Assembly: GCA_028554795.2 (NCBI GenBank)
Contig: CM068825.1
Coordinates: forward strand, 96,341,451-96,405,450
Reading direction: 5' to 3'
Source: Sinohyriopsis cumingii
Lineage: Eukaryota; Mollusca; Bivalvia; Unionida; Unionidae
DNA length: 64,000 nucleotides
The position numbers and the translations under genes were made by a program. Numbering within the stretch: the first letter of the stretch is position 1; every line of letters starts with the position of its first letter. Shown here one piece after another: positions 41,869 to 55,100 of this stretch. The notes under the pieces are model-generated. The model did no database searches. It had not been told where the DNA came from and saw nothing but the letters and a program-made list of their open reading frames with translations.

Positions 41869-42033
41869 ACAGTATTATCATCTGCATGTAAAATTGCAAA
41901 ATGAAATCAGAATTCCTGAATTAAAAGAACACTTTACTATTATGGACCAATCATTCAGTCCTTTGAGTTTACATTAGTAACTGGTTTCACTACATATCAT
42001 GAAAAAATGAGCATTATTTGTTCACAACTATGG

Positions 42034-42287
42034 TCATGAGTCAAAGAAATCATCTTGTTCTTTTACAGATTGAACAGTGCGAGGTGCGGATGCACTTGGT
42101 GGCTTTTTATTGAAAGCATTCTCAAAACTGTCTACAGTGCTGGCACTTGCACCACGATGGATGTTTGATGAATTAGTGTCTGTTTCTCTATGGAATTTTT
42201 TCTTTGGACTTGCACGTCCTGAGTAGATCCTCTCACCAGAATCATAATTCACATCATCATTGTTGCTTCCATCCAGCCAAGAGTCCA
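42034..42287 (-). CDS. Last coding exon of the minus-strand coiled-coil gene
   Basis: The acceptor TTTATTTTCTCAG precedes two bases that complete a codon, then DSWLDGSNNDDVNYDSGERI, SGRASPKKKFHRE and a Ser-rich tail, ending EQDDFFDS and TGA (42036-42034). The phase fits the exon at 53.6 kb. Confidence 0.75.
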
Positions 42288-45200
42288 CTGAGAAAATAAA
42301 ATTTTAGACATGTATGTTTAAAACAAATTTTGATATGAACTCTCTCAGTCCTGATGTCATATCAAACTCATGATTTTAAATATAAGATGATGACATAAAT
42401 TATGGTGTCATGATTTTAATGGCAAATAATTGTTTTTGATAAATTAATTACATAAAAGAACAATTAAAATGAAAGGATGATTGAAAAATAATAAATATCA
42501 CAAATATTTAATAATGTATATGATAATTATCAGAAAATAACAATTTTATATTTTATCACTAAGGTGCTGAATGTTTTGGGATTGCTCAAGTAAAATTTGC
42601 TGTTTGAGGTTTGTAAGGCTAGAGTAGGTTTGATGGCTGGTACAATTTGATATCCAGTCAAGTATGGATTATATATGTACTTTGAATTTAATATCTTAAT
42701 CTGGTTATTTGTCAGCAAAGGAATTGAAAAAATAAGTGTACATTACACACTCCAAGTAACTAGAAGTATTAAACATGTTTTATTTAGCTTTGGACAGGGT
42801 ACAACAACTAGAACAAAATTCTGGGGGTCAACAATAGTCAGGGGGCCCACCACCAAAGCCTTGGCTTTTGTAAGACAAGATCTTCCCTCTCTACTGGCAT
42901 GATTTATACTGTACAAAAGTGCACTGACAATGTATGGTTGAAGGAAGAGTTAATTCATTTAAATTTACTGTGAGGTAAAGAAAAGTCAGCTTTTTCCAAT
43001 AGTAAACAAGAGTTTCAATGCCCTCTATGTAAATATTACTATGGTACGGCTTATTTAAGAGATTACTGACCCAGCAGTCTTAATGACATCAACCTTTGGT
43101 CAATATTTGTGGTCTTGAACTCAATTTAATGAACAGAAACTATTATTTTCTTATTAGGTTTACCATGACCTTTTGATCCCAAAATCAAATTCTCTTCTAT
43201 GCTTTACATGCAAGCCTCAACAAACTTTGGTCAAGATAGTAAACTTATAAAATAACATATTATTCGTCCAAAGTGATCTTGACCTTGGATTCCAAAATTA
43301 GCAGGTTTCATTTTACCAAAACGTGTGTGTTGTTGATCTGGGGTTTAACACCATTTCTCAGTGCAAGATAGGCTATATATGGTAGCCATTATACATGGTG
43401 GAGGAAAAAGCAGAACAACCCTGGTAAGAACCACTGACCCATGGGAAGCTACTGGCAGCTATCTAACATATCCACATTGGCCAAAGCCTGAGACTTGAAT
43501 CCATGTGCAAACAGAGATGAGATGATAGTGATTGGTAAAGGTGAACACTTTAGACCACTAGGCCACCATGGACCCCCACCAAAAACATGTCATCCACAAT
43601 GTTTGGTGAATGTACAAAGTTAATAAAAACTGAAATTTTTATATCATAGAGAAGGAACAATTTTTGTTATTTCAGTCACAGTGGTCTTGATATTTGATCT
43701 TTGACCTTGAAATCAATAGGCTTATTCCTTGCCCAAAGTACAAAGTGCTTAGGTCCAGGTATGCAAAATAGAACTAATGTTTTTCTGTGGAAACATCTTC
43801 TTTCAGTTACCCTGCCCTTGATCATTGACCTTTAAAGCCTGAAATTGACACACTTCCTCCATATCTGAAATGCAAGCCATCCACAAAGTTTGGTAACCAT
43901 AAATGATGGAAAATTGAGTTATTCTGCAGAAACCATTTTTCTTCTTCTTGACCTTATAACCTGAAAAACTGGCTTCACTTTACCCCATGTGCAAGCAATC
44001 CACAAAGTTTGGTAAGTTTGAATGGTGGGAACCTTGAGTTATTGTGCATAAGCCTTTTTTCAGCCACAACGGTCTTGACCTTGGACCTTCTAACCTCCAA
44101 ATCAGTAGACTTCTTTACTTTAAGTGCAAGCCATCTGCAGTTTGGTAACTGAATATGGTGGAAAACTAAAATTATTGTCCTGTCATCATTTTTCTTGTTT
44201 CATTCAGTGACACCTTGACCTAATTTTCTATGAAAAAACCCCACAGGCTTCTTCCTTACCCCCAAATGCAAGCCATCCATAAAGTATGGAAATTGTTGAT
44301 CGTGGACAGCTCAAGACAGTGTGCAAAAACAAAATTGGTAACCTACAGCTGGACAGATGAGTGGATGGATGGATGGATATCATGATATAATATGCTCCCT
44401 CTTATGGCTTGCATATAAAAAAAAATTTTTAAAGAAAAAGAGTAATAAAGCACACACACACACCTGTTTTGAAAAGTAACCTTTTATATGTAAACAAGTG
44501 GCTTCTGATAGCGTGACTGTTTGAAGATGAATAATAATTACATTATCTGTCCATGTGTGTGTCCATGAACAATTATGTTTCCACATGGTAGCTTTCCATC
44601 TTTGCCAGTCAAGATTCCAATATGTTAACTCTATCTACACCATGGCGGATTGGGCAGATATTTTAGTGCTTTGTCCTAGTGACATCAATTGGATTTCATG
44701 AGTTGTCTCCCTTAGTATGTAATGTCAACTAACCAATAGCATTGTACATGCATTGTACATGGGCTGAAAATAGTGGGGGCAAATGACTTCAAAAGGATAC
44801 TTTCTAAATTTAGCATGAAAAGTATGACTACATACCAGACAGAAGTCATTACAAGTGTATTTGAGTGAAAGGTATTTGTACAAACACGGACTGGCAGTGG
44901 AAAATTGTTTTTTTCTTAGTCCATTCAAGTTGTGTTCTCCTTGTCTTGATGATGTAGGAACAGTGTTCAAATCTGAGCAAATTAATTTTGATTGGATGTG
45001 GTGGCTTGCTGCTGAATCCAATGAAGTTCACAGACCTGAAGCACTGAAATATCTGCTTGATTTGCCAAGGTGTAGATAGGATTTGCATATTGAAGCCCTC
45101 GCTAGTGAAGATGGTTAACTTTCACATGGACTTCTATATCATCCTTTAGAGGAATTACTCCCCCTGGATTGTCTGTTCTCCTTTCATATTTAGTTTAGCT

Positions 45201-48200
45201 TTACTAAGTTCGTTGGATTTCAACCAAATTTACCAGCAGCTTTTCACTGATGAGACCTTAAAGGAGTATGATTTTCATCATTCCCAGACATCATTTATAA
45301 TGAGTTATGCCCCCTGAATTTTCATCCTCATTACTTTGGTTTCTGCAAGAAAATGTGTTGGTTTCCCCAAACTTTTATATGTGGCATGAGATTAAAGAAA
45401 CCATGCATATGTCTGATTTCCAGTATTTCCATGAGAGTATTTACAGAAGTTAAGGCCCCTTGTCTGTCCTCTTGATCTTAGTTTCTACATCATAGCTTTA
45501 CCAAAGAGAGTCAAAATTTGGTATGCCCCTTAACACTGGTGACACAATGAATGAGTGTCATTCCCAGCATTCCATAACTGCATTTACAGGAGTTATTGCC
45601 CTGACTACCCAGTCTCCTCATTTTGGTTTCCACAGCTTTGTTTACTAAGCTTTGATGAATTTGAACTGCATTTGGCATGAAGACCTTAAAAGACTTTAAT
45701 TTCCAATTTTCCAGAACATCATTGACAGTAATTATGGACCCTGACTGCCTAACCCTCATGAATTAACTTCATTAAACCTTTTGGATTTCAACCAAACTGG
45801 CATGCAGTTTGATGAGAACTTTAATGAAAATAATTTCAAGCATTCCAAATTATCCTTTACACAAATTATGACCCGTGATTGCTTGTCCTTTTGACTATGG
45901 CTTTGGCAACGTAAATGTGGCAATGAATGGTGTATTTCAACTTAATTTATCATGTACCTTTATACTTACGTGACAATGAATGAGCTGGATTCCTGCAGTT
46001 CACATCATCATACAGATGAGTTATGACCCCTTAATACACATCTTCTCCCATCTTTGCTTTTATAACACATATTTTTTTCTTTAAGGCCTTTGTAAGCAAA
46101 CTGTAGTGAGCAGGGCCATTTGCAATTTGCCCACTGATAACATGCCCAGTTTCTTGTATAATTTAGTAGTTGTGACTGTAAAAATGTGTCTGTTAAAGAC
46201 AGGTAATTGCTTAAAACAGGCAAATTTTAAGATAGGATTGACTCTATATCTGTGATGCACACCCTTCACCCAAAAGAAAACAGCAGTACACTGGTGTTCC
46301 ACTCCTTTCCATTAAATTTTAATAGAATAGCCCTAAATGATGCATGCAACAGAGCATTGTGCAAGTTAAGCATAAAACAAAGAATTGCTGTTAATTCCCT
46401 TTGATTCATTGGGTACCAATTTTCATTTAAATCATTACTGCTACAATTCTTGAATATAATGACCAATGAACAATGATCCATCTCTGACAATGATAGCTTC
46501 CATATCAGAGACACATTTTGAAATACACGTACTAATAAGTCATTTCTGCAAAACCACAAAATTTGATACCCATGAAATCACAGTACTCCAACCCCGAAAT
46601 CAGATTAAAATATTTGGAGGGGACATTGAGGGTAAAATTCTTCCAAGCACGTATGATTATTTTGGTATCATGTAGGTTACTCCCCTTTCTATGAAGGAAT
46701 TGACTCCCATGGTAAGCATTTAGCTCAACACTACATAGTGAACTTTATGAAATCGATACTGATCTTATTAAAATATATTGTTTTGTTTCTTTTATATGAA
46801 TACACAGTTTTATATCAATGAACTGACAACTATTTCTTAAAAATCATATTAAACTTAAAAACAAAATATTACTGTCTAATAAAATAATTATGGGAGGCAA
46901 TCCCTTGTTGGAAATTTAAGTAAAAGTATACAATACATAAATAGTGAATTGACTGGATAGAAAAGTGTGTTACAGTTTCAAGTCTTAATTCAGACCCTGA
47001 TTATCTCATAATTAATTTATCCAAAATCATAGATGAAAAAATATTTATCCAAGATACAAATGAGAAAAATAAACAATCCAAAACACAGATAAATGAGAAA
47101 AATAAACAATCCAAAATACTGACACTTAGCTAACATTTAAAGTGGGTTATATGCATGCATAGAATGTACTACCAAAAACAAAATAATTCAGATATTGAAT
47201 ACCATACAGTTTATTACTAATGTCTACCAAGTGAAAGGCATACCATTTCAATACATATTGTTTATTACTACTACCTACCTAGTGTTAGGCATGCCATTTA
47301 AATACATATTGTTTGTTACCACTACCTACCCAGTGTAAGGCATGCCATTTCAATACATATTGTTTATTACTACTACCTACCCAGTGAAAGGCATGCCATT
47401 TTAATACATACTGTTTATTACTACTACCTACCCTGTGTAAGGCATGCCATTTCAATTCATATTGTTTATTATTACTACCTACCCAGTGAAAGGCATGCCA
47501 TTTTAATACATATTATTTATTACTACTACCACCCAGTGTAAGGCATGCCATTTCAATACATATTGTTTATTACTACTATCTACCAAACAAATGGCATGCC
47601 ATTTTTATACATATTATTTATTACTACTGCCTATCAATTGAAAGGCATGCTATTTCAATACATATTGTTAATTACTACTGCTTACTCAGTGAAAGGCATG
47701 CCATTTCAATATATATTATTTATTACTACTACTTACCAAGTAAAAGGCATGCCATTTCAAGACTATTATTTATTACTACTTCCTACCAAGTGAAAGGCAT
47801 GCTATTTCAATACATATTGTTTATTACTACTGCTTACTCAGTGAAAGGCATGCCACATAAAGTGTATAAGTTGCATATGAAAGAAAATGCCACAACATAT
47901 AGGATATATCTTTACCTAGCCTGCCTTAGTATTTTGCTATATTAAGTGATGGTATGAACTTTCGAGCAAAAAGGTCAAATAAAAAATTAAAAAATTCAGT
48001 GAATTGTCACTCTGCCTCCTATAGTGAAGTCACAAAAGTTCACCATAATGAAATCTGACTATGAAAAGTTACTATTTGGATACTGAAAGTAACTATGTTT
48101 TGTTGCCATATCTCTGAGGGTATTCAAGGAAAAGTGCAGAAAGGGATAAATAAATATTGTTATTGTTGTAGGGTTTAACACCATTTTTAAGCACATGATA

Positions 48201-49086
48201 GGCTATGCATGGTGGCCAGTATAACTGGTGGAGGAAGAACCCTGGAAAACACCGGCAAGAACTACTGACCCACAAGAAGCTACTGGCAGGCTTTCTCACA
48301 TACCCACATTAGCTGAGCCTGAGACTCAAACACATGCAGACAGAGGTGAGATGGCAGTGATCTGGAATGGTGAGCACTTTAGACCACTTGGCCACTTGGG
48401 GCTCCGATAAATAAATGTAGCAATGACATTGACCTCGATGATAAACCTTGACTTTAACACATGAAATGCCAAACTTAAAAGCATAATGGCTCTATGGATC
48501 ACCCTGGCATCTCATGTTGCTACGATATAAAGCAGAAAGAAAAGAAGCATTTAAAATTGTACTTCTGATCTTGACCTTGAGATAAACCTTAAAGTGTGCA
48601 ATGCAGAACAACTTCCAATGACAACATAAAACTATACCAAACTTCACCCTTTTATCTAAAATAACTTAAGTTAGAAAGCAGTAAGGAAAAAAGGACTGAA
48701 ACCTGAAATATTGACCATTGACCCTGATCTTCAAAATACAAGCCCCAAGAGCATAAGCAAAATATAATTTCATGATGATATATAATTATATCAAGTTTCA
48801 TCATTTCGCCTCAATTGACTATAAAATTACAAGTGAAAAACTAACTGAACAGGAAAACGTCCACATAAAAATCCATGACCTTGACCTTGAAAACATTACC
48901 TCCAATGTGGTCCATAACACATCTTTCAGTAATGATCCATAAGTATACCAAGTTTCATCCCTTAATATTGAAAGCCTTTAAAGTTATAAACTAGATTGAA
49001 AGTGTGATGGAAACATAAGATACTTAGTTGTGACCTTGACCTTGAGAATAGGATCCTCCTTGAAGTTTATGACACAACTTCAAGTG

Positions 49087-49154
<68 letters not shown>

Positions 49155-52100
49155 TACACACACACATACACACACATTTTTAAATCATAATGTCCAATGG
49201 TTTTAAAGTTATAGAGCAGAAGTGAAGGTGAATGGAAATTTAAAATATTAAACAGTGCCCTTGACCTTGAAGATAGCATGCCCAGTGTTGTATTTGACAC
49301 ATATCTTCTAGTGAAGATACCCAAGTTCTTATTCTTGAATGAGGGTGAAAGGGAAAGCGTAATAAAGATGTAAAATATATGTGCAATGACCATGACCAGA
49401 TAGGATCCATATTGTAGGATATGACACATCTTCTTGTGATGATGTATAAGTATGCAATGTTTCATACATTAACCTCAAACAGCTTTTAAAGTTATAGAGT
49501 GGAAAGAAAAGTGTGATGGAAAACATAAAATACTGAACCTTGACCTTGGAGACAGGACTCCAGTATGGTATGTGACATCTTTTTGTGATGCTGTACAAGT
49601 ATACAAAATTTCTTCCCTTAATTTCAAATGACTTTAAAGTTATGGAGCAGATAGGAAAATGTGATTGATAGATGGATGAACAGACACATGGTAGAACAGA
49701 CAAAAAGAAGTGCAGATGTACTTTCTTTTCTTCCAAAAGGCAGGAGACAAACTGCACTGACTTTTCAGCATAATATGCCAGATCATGGTTATCTGGTTAA
49801 GCTGGCTTTATAGTATTTGGCATCATCTTTAATCAAACTGTATAAGTTTCAGTATAACAGGGATGCTCTAACCAATATAATGCAACTTATGGACACAGCT
49901 TTAAGTTAAAAAAGAGGCTGTAACTCTGTAATATTTTCAAAAAAGGTCTTGTTAATGTAAAGCATCATGCCAAATTTGGTTAACTCCATGAAGTCCTTCA
50001 AAAGCTGTTGAGTGGAAACCAAATCCTGATGAAACTGAGAGGCAAAGTTGCAAGTCAAACAGGTACCAAATTTACATCAAATTTGGTTGAAAAAAAAGTG
50101 AAAATCAATGCAGACCTAGGTCTTCCTAATGTAAAACCTCATATCAAAGTTAGCTTGAATGAAGTCCTTCAAAATTTATTGAATGAAAAAAATTAATGAT
50201 TGACAGTATCCAACAGGCTGGGATGGACATACGTCAATATCACTATATGCCTATAAAGAGCACCCCACCCCACACCACTCGAATATGATAGTGGTTGATA
50301 AAATTGTAACTGCATTGAACAAATAATTTTTAAGTTCTGTGCCATCCAAAAGGCTAAATCATGCAAAATTGTCTATTTTCAGAGTGGGATTCACAAAGGC
50401 TGAAATGGCTGCAATCTTTAAACAAACTTTTGTTTATTCACAAATAAAGACTGGAAATGATGAGTTTCTCAGCACCATGAGTATGAATGACCTCTGAACA
50501 AGAACAAAAATGATTGTTTAAAACAGCATCTGTTAATATTTTGGTATACTGGAAAAAATGGTTCAAGTATAAAATTGCCAGGATCTGTCAAGTCTGCTGA
50601 AAATGTTTATAAAATTCACCCTAGCTCTAGAATTAGCACCATCACTAAATATAGCAAGGGATTTGTACATCTAAGGAGACCTTAGCTCCATGCATCTTTG
50701 AGTGCACCATTATATAGATTATCTTCCTTGAGTGAATTCACCTTACCTATTCGTCATGTGCTGTGAATAGACAAGATACAAATATGGATCAAAACATTTG
50801 TTTAGACTGAATATTTTAAAATTGGGCATGGGTGGGTGGGTGGTATTCCAATTTAGTCTTTATGTAGCATTGCCACTTTTTTAAAGCTGAATCAGGTACA
50901 ACAAAGTCATATGAGGATGGACCATACAGCATTATGTGTTCTTTAATTATTAATGCTATCAGACATTTTATTTAAATTTCAGCATCTTTTTCACATCAAA
51001 CTTGAACTATTTGTGACTGGTGCATCATAAAAGACTACAATTTGATTGATATAGCTTTTCAGCATAGAATTTGTGCAGGGAAACCAAAGTTAAGAGCATT
51101 TGGGGGCCATAATAAATTTGACTCAGTTATAACATTCCTTAGCAAAGATATCCTAACCCTATAGCAACCAAAGTAAATAGGATGGACAAACAGGGGCCAT
51201 AACTCCTGTAAATTAGAAATGCTGTTGTGAAATGCTGGAAATCTAACTTAAGTAAAGTTTCCTCAATACATGTATATAACTGCATGCCAAATTTGGTTAA
51301 AATCCAACCATTCTGCAGAAACCAAAGTCAGAAGTAATGACAATCCAAGGGACATAATTCCTGTAAAAATGATGCAAATGAAAGCAAAAACTAAACTTAT
51401 TCAAAGGATTACAGTGTAAAACTGCACACTTCAGTGTCTGTCTAAATACTAACAAAGAAGGCTGGAAATCAAAGACCTCATCCTCATAAAGCAGTATATC
51501 AAATCTGGTTAAAATCCAATTATTCTCAGTAAAGTTTGATTGTGGAAACCAAATTGCTGATTGTGGGACAGATGAACAGTTGGAATAACTGATGGATGGG
51601 GAGATGGAAAATGTGACTACTGTATTAATGATATTTTTTTAGCAGAGTGCTAATAACTTCACAGGCATAATCTATATTTGATCTATACAAATGCTATTCG
51701 ACAATTTATTTCCTACTTGGGAACGCTTTTTTTAAGGATAGATGTTTATTAGTGAAAATGTTGCTTAAACCCTAAATATGTCATATTCTGACCTAGAATG
51801 TATTACAGACAAGAAGAAAAGTTATAAAATTTTACAAATTATTTGTATCATAGAAGAATGAATTTTTTCTTTTAACTTTAGACAAAATGAACCAATCTGA
51901 TAATAATTTCATTAATTTAGTTTATGTAAATTCTGTGAGAGGTTTTATTAACTAATAGTGAATGGAAGGTTCAAATGTAACTAATCTGATATCAATCAGT
52001 ATACTGTACCACTTAAGTTTTTATTATTATTTCATTCTTTATATATCTTCTTTCTACATTTGAATATATTGGATAATTATAACATTCTGCACAAAACTAA

Positions 52101-55100
52101 ATGAAAAAGGAGGACACAAAACAATGAACCTTTGGTACTTCAGCAGCAAGTTTCTCTAAAATCATTCAACTAATAAAGGTTTGGTGTGGTTTGGAGTGGT
52201 TTGGTCTGGTTTGATGTTTTATTACACAGTAATGTAATTAGTTTTGGTTTGGTGTTTTATTACACAGTAATATAATTAGTTTTGGTTTGGTTTTGTATTT
52301 TATGGCACAGCAGCATAAGTAGGTTATTTAGTGCCAAGGCAACTGGAGTCAAGTACCTTGCCCAAGAACACAACATGGTAGCTTAGTCTGATGGTAGGAT
52401 TCAAACCCATACCCTCTTAGTCATGAGTCTGGCATGCTGACCACTGAAACAATGTGGCTTCCAACACAGTTAGTTATTTGGTCTCATAACAACTGGAGTA
52501 TAGTACTTAGCCCATGGAAACATGATGGTAGCCAATTCATGGTGATCTGAAACAACAATGTTTCAGTTGGAAGTCTGGTCTGCCAACTACTGAACCAACA
52601 CGACTCCTGCTTCCATTAATCACTCCTTATGACATGCAAGCAGGAACATCATGCCAATTCTACAGCCCTGACCAAATAGGGAAATAAATAAAAAGGATGA
52701 ATCCACAAAAACTATTTTGACGTGAAACCAATACAAACTGATTCATTGATATTACGATACTGCCACCAGATGTCAATCACTCACTAGACATTCAGAATCT
52801 CATCATGGGCTATGTGTATGAATCAAGACATAAGTACACCTTCCTTGTTGAGTTTGCTGACCTTGGAGAAGCTTAATTAAATACCTACGCAGAATCAGGT
52901 CTGGTTGACCATGAGGAAGCATAATTAAATACCTACCCTGATTAAAGTCTGGCTGACCCTAGGGAAAGAAACGTAACAGATCTGACTGACCTTGGCAAAG
53001 CATAATTAAATACCTAGAGTCAAGTTTGGCTGACCTTGAGTAAGTATAATAAAATACCTCCACATGGTCAAGTTTGGCTGACCTTGGGGCAGCATAATAA
53101 AATACCTATACAGGGTCAAGTTTGGCTAACCTTGGGGCAGCATAATATAATACCTACACCGGGTCAAGTTTGACTGACCCTGGGGAAGCATAATACAGTA
53201 CCTACACAGGGTCAAGTTTGGCTGACCTAGGGGAAGCATAATAAGGTGCCTGCACAGGGTCAAATTTGGGTAACCCTGGTGCAGCATAATATAATACCTA
53301 CACAGGGTCAAGTTTGGGTGACCTTGGGAAGCATAATAAGGTGCCTAAACAATCTTCACTACATGCTATATACAAAATAAAGTTGAAATGGTCTCTTTAT
53401 CTTTCATATTCCAATGTTTGTAATATTTTCAATGTAAAGTCAAAATTAACTATGTGCAACTATTTTCAAATGAAATGCCTTATGTAGGAAATACTACACT
53501 ATTTAGGAAACATGGTTATTTCAGCTCTTTAGATTGGTCAGTTACATTGCTTACCATCATCATTATTGAATTCCTCATCTTTCTCCACAGCATCCACATT
53601 ATCCATTATCCCCAACTCAGCCTGGTCCTCTTCCTGCATCTTTTTGGCCTGACAAAAAAAGAACAGGTCATATATTTTAAACTTAATTTGTGGAACATGA
53701 AGTTCAAGGTATATACCTACTGAAGCCAACATATAGGGAGACTGGAAACTCCCTATCCCACTAAATATCATCCATTTCCTACTGATATGCAAATGAGGTT
53801 CCCAGTCTACTGTAAGAACAAAAGCTGGATTTCTGACTGGGTCAGAGAAATTCATTCATAGCAAATATTTTGTAAACCATACTGCTCCAATATTTCTTCA
53901 CTACCATACAAGAAATAAATGTATCCATTTGTTGGCAAAAGATGTGAGAGTACATTGGTATGATATCATTAAACACTAAGGACTAAAACTTTGAAAAATA
54001 AGAGGTAAAAAAATGAATTCTGAATTTCATTTGAAACATTGCACTATAGTCTTGTTGTGCCCATGGAGAAAGATATAATTTTTCTGATACCAAGTAACAC
54101 AGACAATGACTTAATCATCAAGATGTTAAAAATTACCTTCTGAATGTGCCAAGCGGCTAAGTGATCAAGCCTAATTCAAGGTGCATTTGATTATATTTAA
54201 GGAATTGTGTTCTCATAGTGTTCAAATACTGTCATTTTAAACATGCACAAATATAGCAAATATATATGGAACCTGTACCAACAGCGTAATTTACACTAAT
54301 CAAATGCATAAAAAAATATTTTATATGTTTTCAGAGACAGTTATAACATAATCTAGCAAATGGTAGACTGATCAAAGGCTCTCATTTACATCATGTGGTG
54401 ATGCATGATTAGGCAAGAACTCAATGGGGGCAGACATATTGCAAGTCTGGAAGAAAAACATCCTTCATATTGCGTTTCAAAATGTGGTTTGGTCTTACTA
54501 TTCTGGGATAGAAATAAATATTATTATTTGTATGATTTCCTTGAAATTTTGCGAGATAAGGACTTCATCATGTCAGTTATGAATCTATGGGGTTTGAGTG
54601 ACTTCAACAGTCAAGTGAAGTTTAATACCTCTGTGTCTCTATTTTATGGACCACTCTGGTGGCCTATGTGGTTAGAGCATCTGCTTTGGATGTGGGAAGG
54701 TATGGGTTCGAACCCCAGCCAAGTCATACAAAAGACTTATAAAAAATGGTACTAACAGCTGCCTTGCTTGGTGCTCAGCATTAAGAGGTTAGTGTTAGGA
54801 CTGCTGGGTGGCCTGGTGTCAGGATAATGTGACTGGGTGGAACATGATGCTATTTGTCAGCAGCATGATGCCCCAGTGCTAGACATCACTATAAACTGCC
54901 ACAATGCAGACACTGTAGCGATATGAATGGAAAATTGTTAAAGATACATTAATAATTAAAATCACAAACACACACACACACAGATTCTATTTTATACATT
55001 TCTTCATACTGCATTAAATCAAGCCATGCTTGTTTTGTTGTTTTTTAAAATGTCATTTTTAACACATTATTGACTATTGTCATACCATGTAAATGTCAGC

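Larger units (their letters stand above)
42288..53554 (-). other. 11.3-kb intron of the coiled-coil gene
   Basis: Starts GTAAGC and ends TTCTCAG on the minus strand. It contains a family A SINE (43.33, 48.16 kb), degenerate tandem repeats (43.6-44.3, 45.1-46.1, 48.55-49.66 kb), a 51-bp array (47.2 kb), AT/AC microsatellite (49.09 kb), a SINE pair (52.3 kb) and a 48-bp array (52.9 kb). The remaining parts show nothing recognisable. Confidence 0.65.

Noticed and set aside
53126-53311. 61-codon minus-strand frame in the 48-bp array
   Set aside because: It is a by-product of a unit length that is a multiple of three. The repeated peptide has no start context or splice sites.
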